From: Prorocentrum cordatum
Taxonomy: Eukaryota; Sar; Dinophyceae; Prorocentrales; Prorocentraceae
Direction: 5' to 3'
Assembly (NCBI GenBank): GCA_963575745.1
Contig: CAUYUJ010016059.1
Coordinates: forward strand, 1,611,349-1,675,348
DNA length: 64,000 nucleotides
Below, in pieces: positions 62,240-64,000 of this stretch. Positions within the stretch are counted from its first letter, which is position 1. Each line of letters starts with the position of its first letter. Under the pieces are notes generated by a model. The model did not search any database. It saw only the letters and a list, made by a program, of their open reading frames with translations, and was not told the DNA's origin. A program made the position numbers and the translations under genes.

Positions 62240-63046
62240 GTGGAGACGACGAGTTCCCACGCCTTGTTTGTGGTCTCAGTCGTCACGCGTCCCCCGGAAT
62301 ATGCTGGGAGTGCAGCGCCGAAGTTGGTTATTGTTGCCATGGTCAGCGTCGAGAGCGCGAAGATCAGCAAGTTTTGCTCGCGTCACTTCCCCTTCCCTCC
62401 CCACCGCTCGGAGGTTGCCGGAGGTGGTCCTGGCGCGATGTGCCTTCACGCTCCTCGTGCTCTTTTGGGGCTTTTGTAGCATTCTGGAGCCCTCTTGTGG
62501 GTCCGAGTCGGGAATTTATACATGACCACCGCCTGGAGGATCAGTTTTCGGGGACCTCGGCAGGCGGTGGATATGGATATACTGTATACTCGGGTCCCGG
62601 GGGGCCAAAACATATCCATAACTATTTACACCCCGCTGGGGCACCAGGACGTCGGTTCCCAGGCGGTGGATATGGACAGATCCCCGCCTCGCGCTGGGGG
62701 CCATCTGGGTCGTCCTGGGGACCCAACCGGGGCGCGAAGAGAGCCGCGCTTCGCGCGTCGCGGTTCGAACCGGAGCGGCCGGCCTTTGATACGGGGGCGG
62801 CGCGAAGGCGCCAAGATCATTGCGCGTCTCGCAGCACGGGGCTGCAGCTGTTTTTGCGGGAGTCGTTGAATGTCACCGAACCTTTTTTCGTTAGCGGCGA
62901 TCAGGGGGGTGATAAGTGGACGGTGGGCGCGGGGCGTGCGCTGCTATTTTGTCGCTAGCCAGTTGTTACTATGTCCCGCTGTTTGCCCCCGATCCGCCAA
63001 CATTCTGATTGATGGACCGATTTTCCACCACCTTCTGCCACAGGTA

Positions 63047-63093
63047 GGAGAGGGAGGAGGAGGAAGAGGAGGAGGAGGAGGAGGAGGAGGAGG
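63047..63093. repeat. (GGA)n microsatellite
   Basis: GGA run on the + strand. Confidence 0.9.
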
Positions 63094-63574
63094 ACCTCCC
63101 CACCCTCCCTGCCTCTGCCTCCGACGGCGGTCGGTGCGTGAGATTGATTCCAGTTCGCTTGGTCTTGGTGTCAAAACAAATTGTAGCGGTGGTGGATAAC
63201 TGGCCCAGCATTGACCAAGATAGATTGCCTTATGGGGCGTTCCAAAAATGGGCCTTGCCTCCGAGGATCGACGGAGCTGCCATCTCTTCCGCGGCGGAAG
63301 GCGGCGGGAAGGTTGGCGGAAGTAGCACGAGGCCGCCTCCGCCGGCGGAAGGCGGCAGACGTCGGCGGAGAGCTGGCGGGAGGCGGCGGAAGTCAAACGC
63401 CGATCTCCCACGAGATGCAACAACGTTTTTTTCTGGTGCAGGCAGGGCTTCCGAGGTCCGCCTCGCAGGACGGCCGACCGCGGTGCGCGGCGCGCGACAA
63501 AGGGTGGCCCAGGGAACCCCCAGAGACACCCAGTGGCCCCTGGGGTGCCTCGGGCGGCCCCTGGGGCCCCTCCT

Positions 63575-63700
63575 CGTCCTCCTCCTCCTCCTCCTCCTCC
63601 TCCTCCTCCTCCTCGTCCTCCTCCTCCTCCGCCTCCTCCTCCGCCTCCTCCTCCGCCTCCGCCTCCGCCTCCGCCTCCGCCTCCGCCTCCTCCTCCTCGG
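63575..63700. repeat. (TCC)n/(GCCTCC)n tract
   Basis: TCC grading into regular GCCTCC units, like the tract before exon 4. Confidence 0.95.
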
Positions 63701-63805
63701 CGCGGGCAGAAGGCGGCGAGGCTTCTCCGAAGGCCCCGGCCTTCTGAGAGGCTCTCTGTGTCTCCGGGGGAGGCTCAGAAGACTCGAGTGAGAGAAAGCG
63801 CCATA

Positions 63806-63962
63806 GACATCAACTTCTGGCGCTCTGCGCGGATTTCTTGGATCCGCCCTGGTCCCCCCTGGCGGCGCTTCTGGCGACGCCCTCGGCGCGCTCCGCGCGC
63901 CAGGGAGGGGGGGTCCAGCGCAGGTTCAAGAAATCCGCGCGTAGCGCCAAGAGTTGGTGTGT
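63806..63962. mobile_element. Fold-back family B, copy 3
   Basis: The best-preserved copy. Left arm has CAACTTCTGGCGCT and GCGCGGATTTCTTGGATC; right arm has GGTTCAAGAAATCCGCGCG and AGCGCCAAGAGTTGGTG. The arms pair over about 60 bases around a GGCGCGCTCCGCGCGCC-type core. Confidence 0.8.
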
Positions 63963-64000
63963 GTTCTGCCGTTGCTGCTTCTTCCAGAAACTTCTCAGAA

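Larger units (their letters stand above)
45799..60503 (+). other. Rab intron 4 (GT...AG), hosts Copia-2
   Basis: Starts GTGCGG, ends GGAGGAAG. GGA tract near the 5' end (45868-45980), Copia-2 in the middle, TCC and CT tracts near the 3' end (58975-59045, 60180-60310, 60397-60435). Confidence 0.65.
60596..61879 (+). other. Rab intron 5 (GT...AG)
   Basis: Starts GTCTCG, ends CCAGGCAG. Contains coding-like segment 7 and a GGA tract; 60600-61380 shows nothing else. Confidence 0.7.
62245..64000. other. Downstream of Rab exon 7; repeats only
   Basis: Searched for a last Rab exon without success. Holds a 17-bp direct repeat CAGGCGGTGGATATGGA (62561 and 62660), a GGA tract (63047-63093), a GGCGGAAGG minisatellite (63285-63400), a TCC/GCC tract (63575-63700) and fold-back B copy 3. 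Confidence 0.55.

Noticed and set aside
60586-60600. TKAG as a mutated, pseudogene G4 motif
   Set aside because: The G before the GT donor joins AC of exon 6 to give Asp, restoring TKAD.
60656-60670. TGTTACAACAT near 60658 as another Copia-2 LTR end
   Set aside because: Only 11 bases match the LTR start; the true 3' LTR aligns over its full length at 56374-56546.
1-64000. CRISPR arrays, rRNA and tRNA genes, bacterial-type operons, Shine-Dalgarno sites
   Set aside because: No regularly spaced identical repeats with unique spacers, no recognisable cloverleaf or rRNA core, and the content is clearly eukaryotic.

Overview
The window looks like nuclear DNA of a dinoflagellate. It is GC-rich, packed with GGA/TCC trinucleotide tracts and fold-back repeats, and carries several dinoflagellate-style retrotransposons. 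It also holds one host gene whose small exons are tens of kilobases apart, with a mixture of GT, GC and GA splice donors. No species can be named from the sequence alone.

The main hidden structure is a Rab GTPase gene, closest in motifs to Rab5, on the + strand. Seven exons (17619-17690, 24158-24232, 30199-30246, 45731-45798, 60504-60595, 61880-61920, 62168-about 62239) rebuild a colinear GTPase core in one consistent reading frame: P-loop, switch I, DTAGQE, the YYRGA-like/VYD-like strand, TKxD and ETS. About 470 coding bases are spread over 44.6 kb. The prenylated C-terminus is not in the window.

Layout: 1.6-10.3 kb is a LINE-type retrotransposon. ORF1 has a Cys zinc finger; ORF2 has N-terminal RNase H, an endonuclease, a reverse transcriptase, a C2H2 finger and a methyltransferase-like tail. 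It is followed by shuffled fragments of itself. 10.9-17.6 kb is repeats and fold-back elements. The Rab gene then starts, and most later sequence is its introns. Intron 1 (6.5 kb) is microsatellites and GC-rich DNA. Intron 2 (6.0 kb) contains a dead second LINE. Intron 3 (15.5 kb) contains Copia-1, a 10.6-kb Ty1/copia element with 174-bp LTRs, a methyltransferase-like segment between integrase and reverse transcriptase, and a large third ORF after RNase H. Intron 4 (14.7 kb) contains Copia-2, a heavily decayed but full-length relative with the same gene order and recognisable LTRs. Introns 5 and 6 are short.

Both copia elements sit directly downstream of GGAGGAGG. Copia-1 shows a strong, strand-specific excess of TTAAC/TTACC that does not follow codon phase. 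Several short coding-like segments beside microsatellite tracts remain unassigned.
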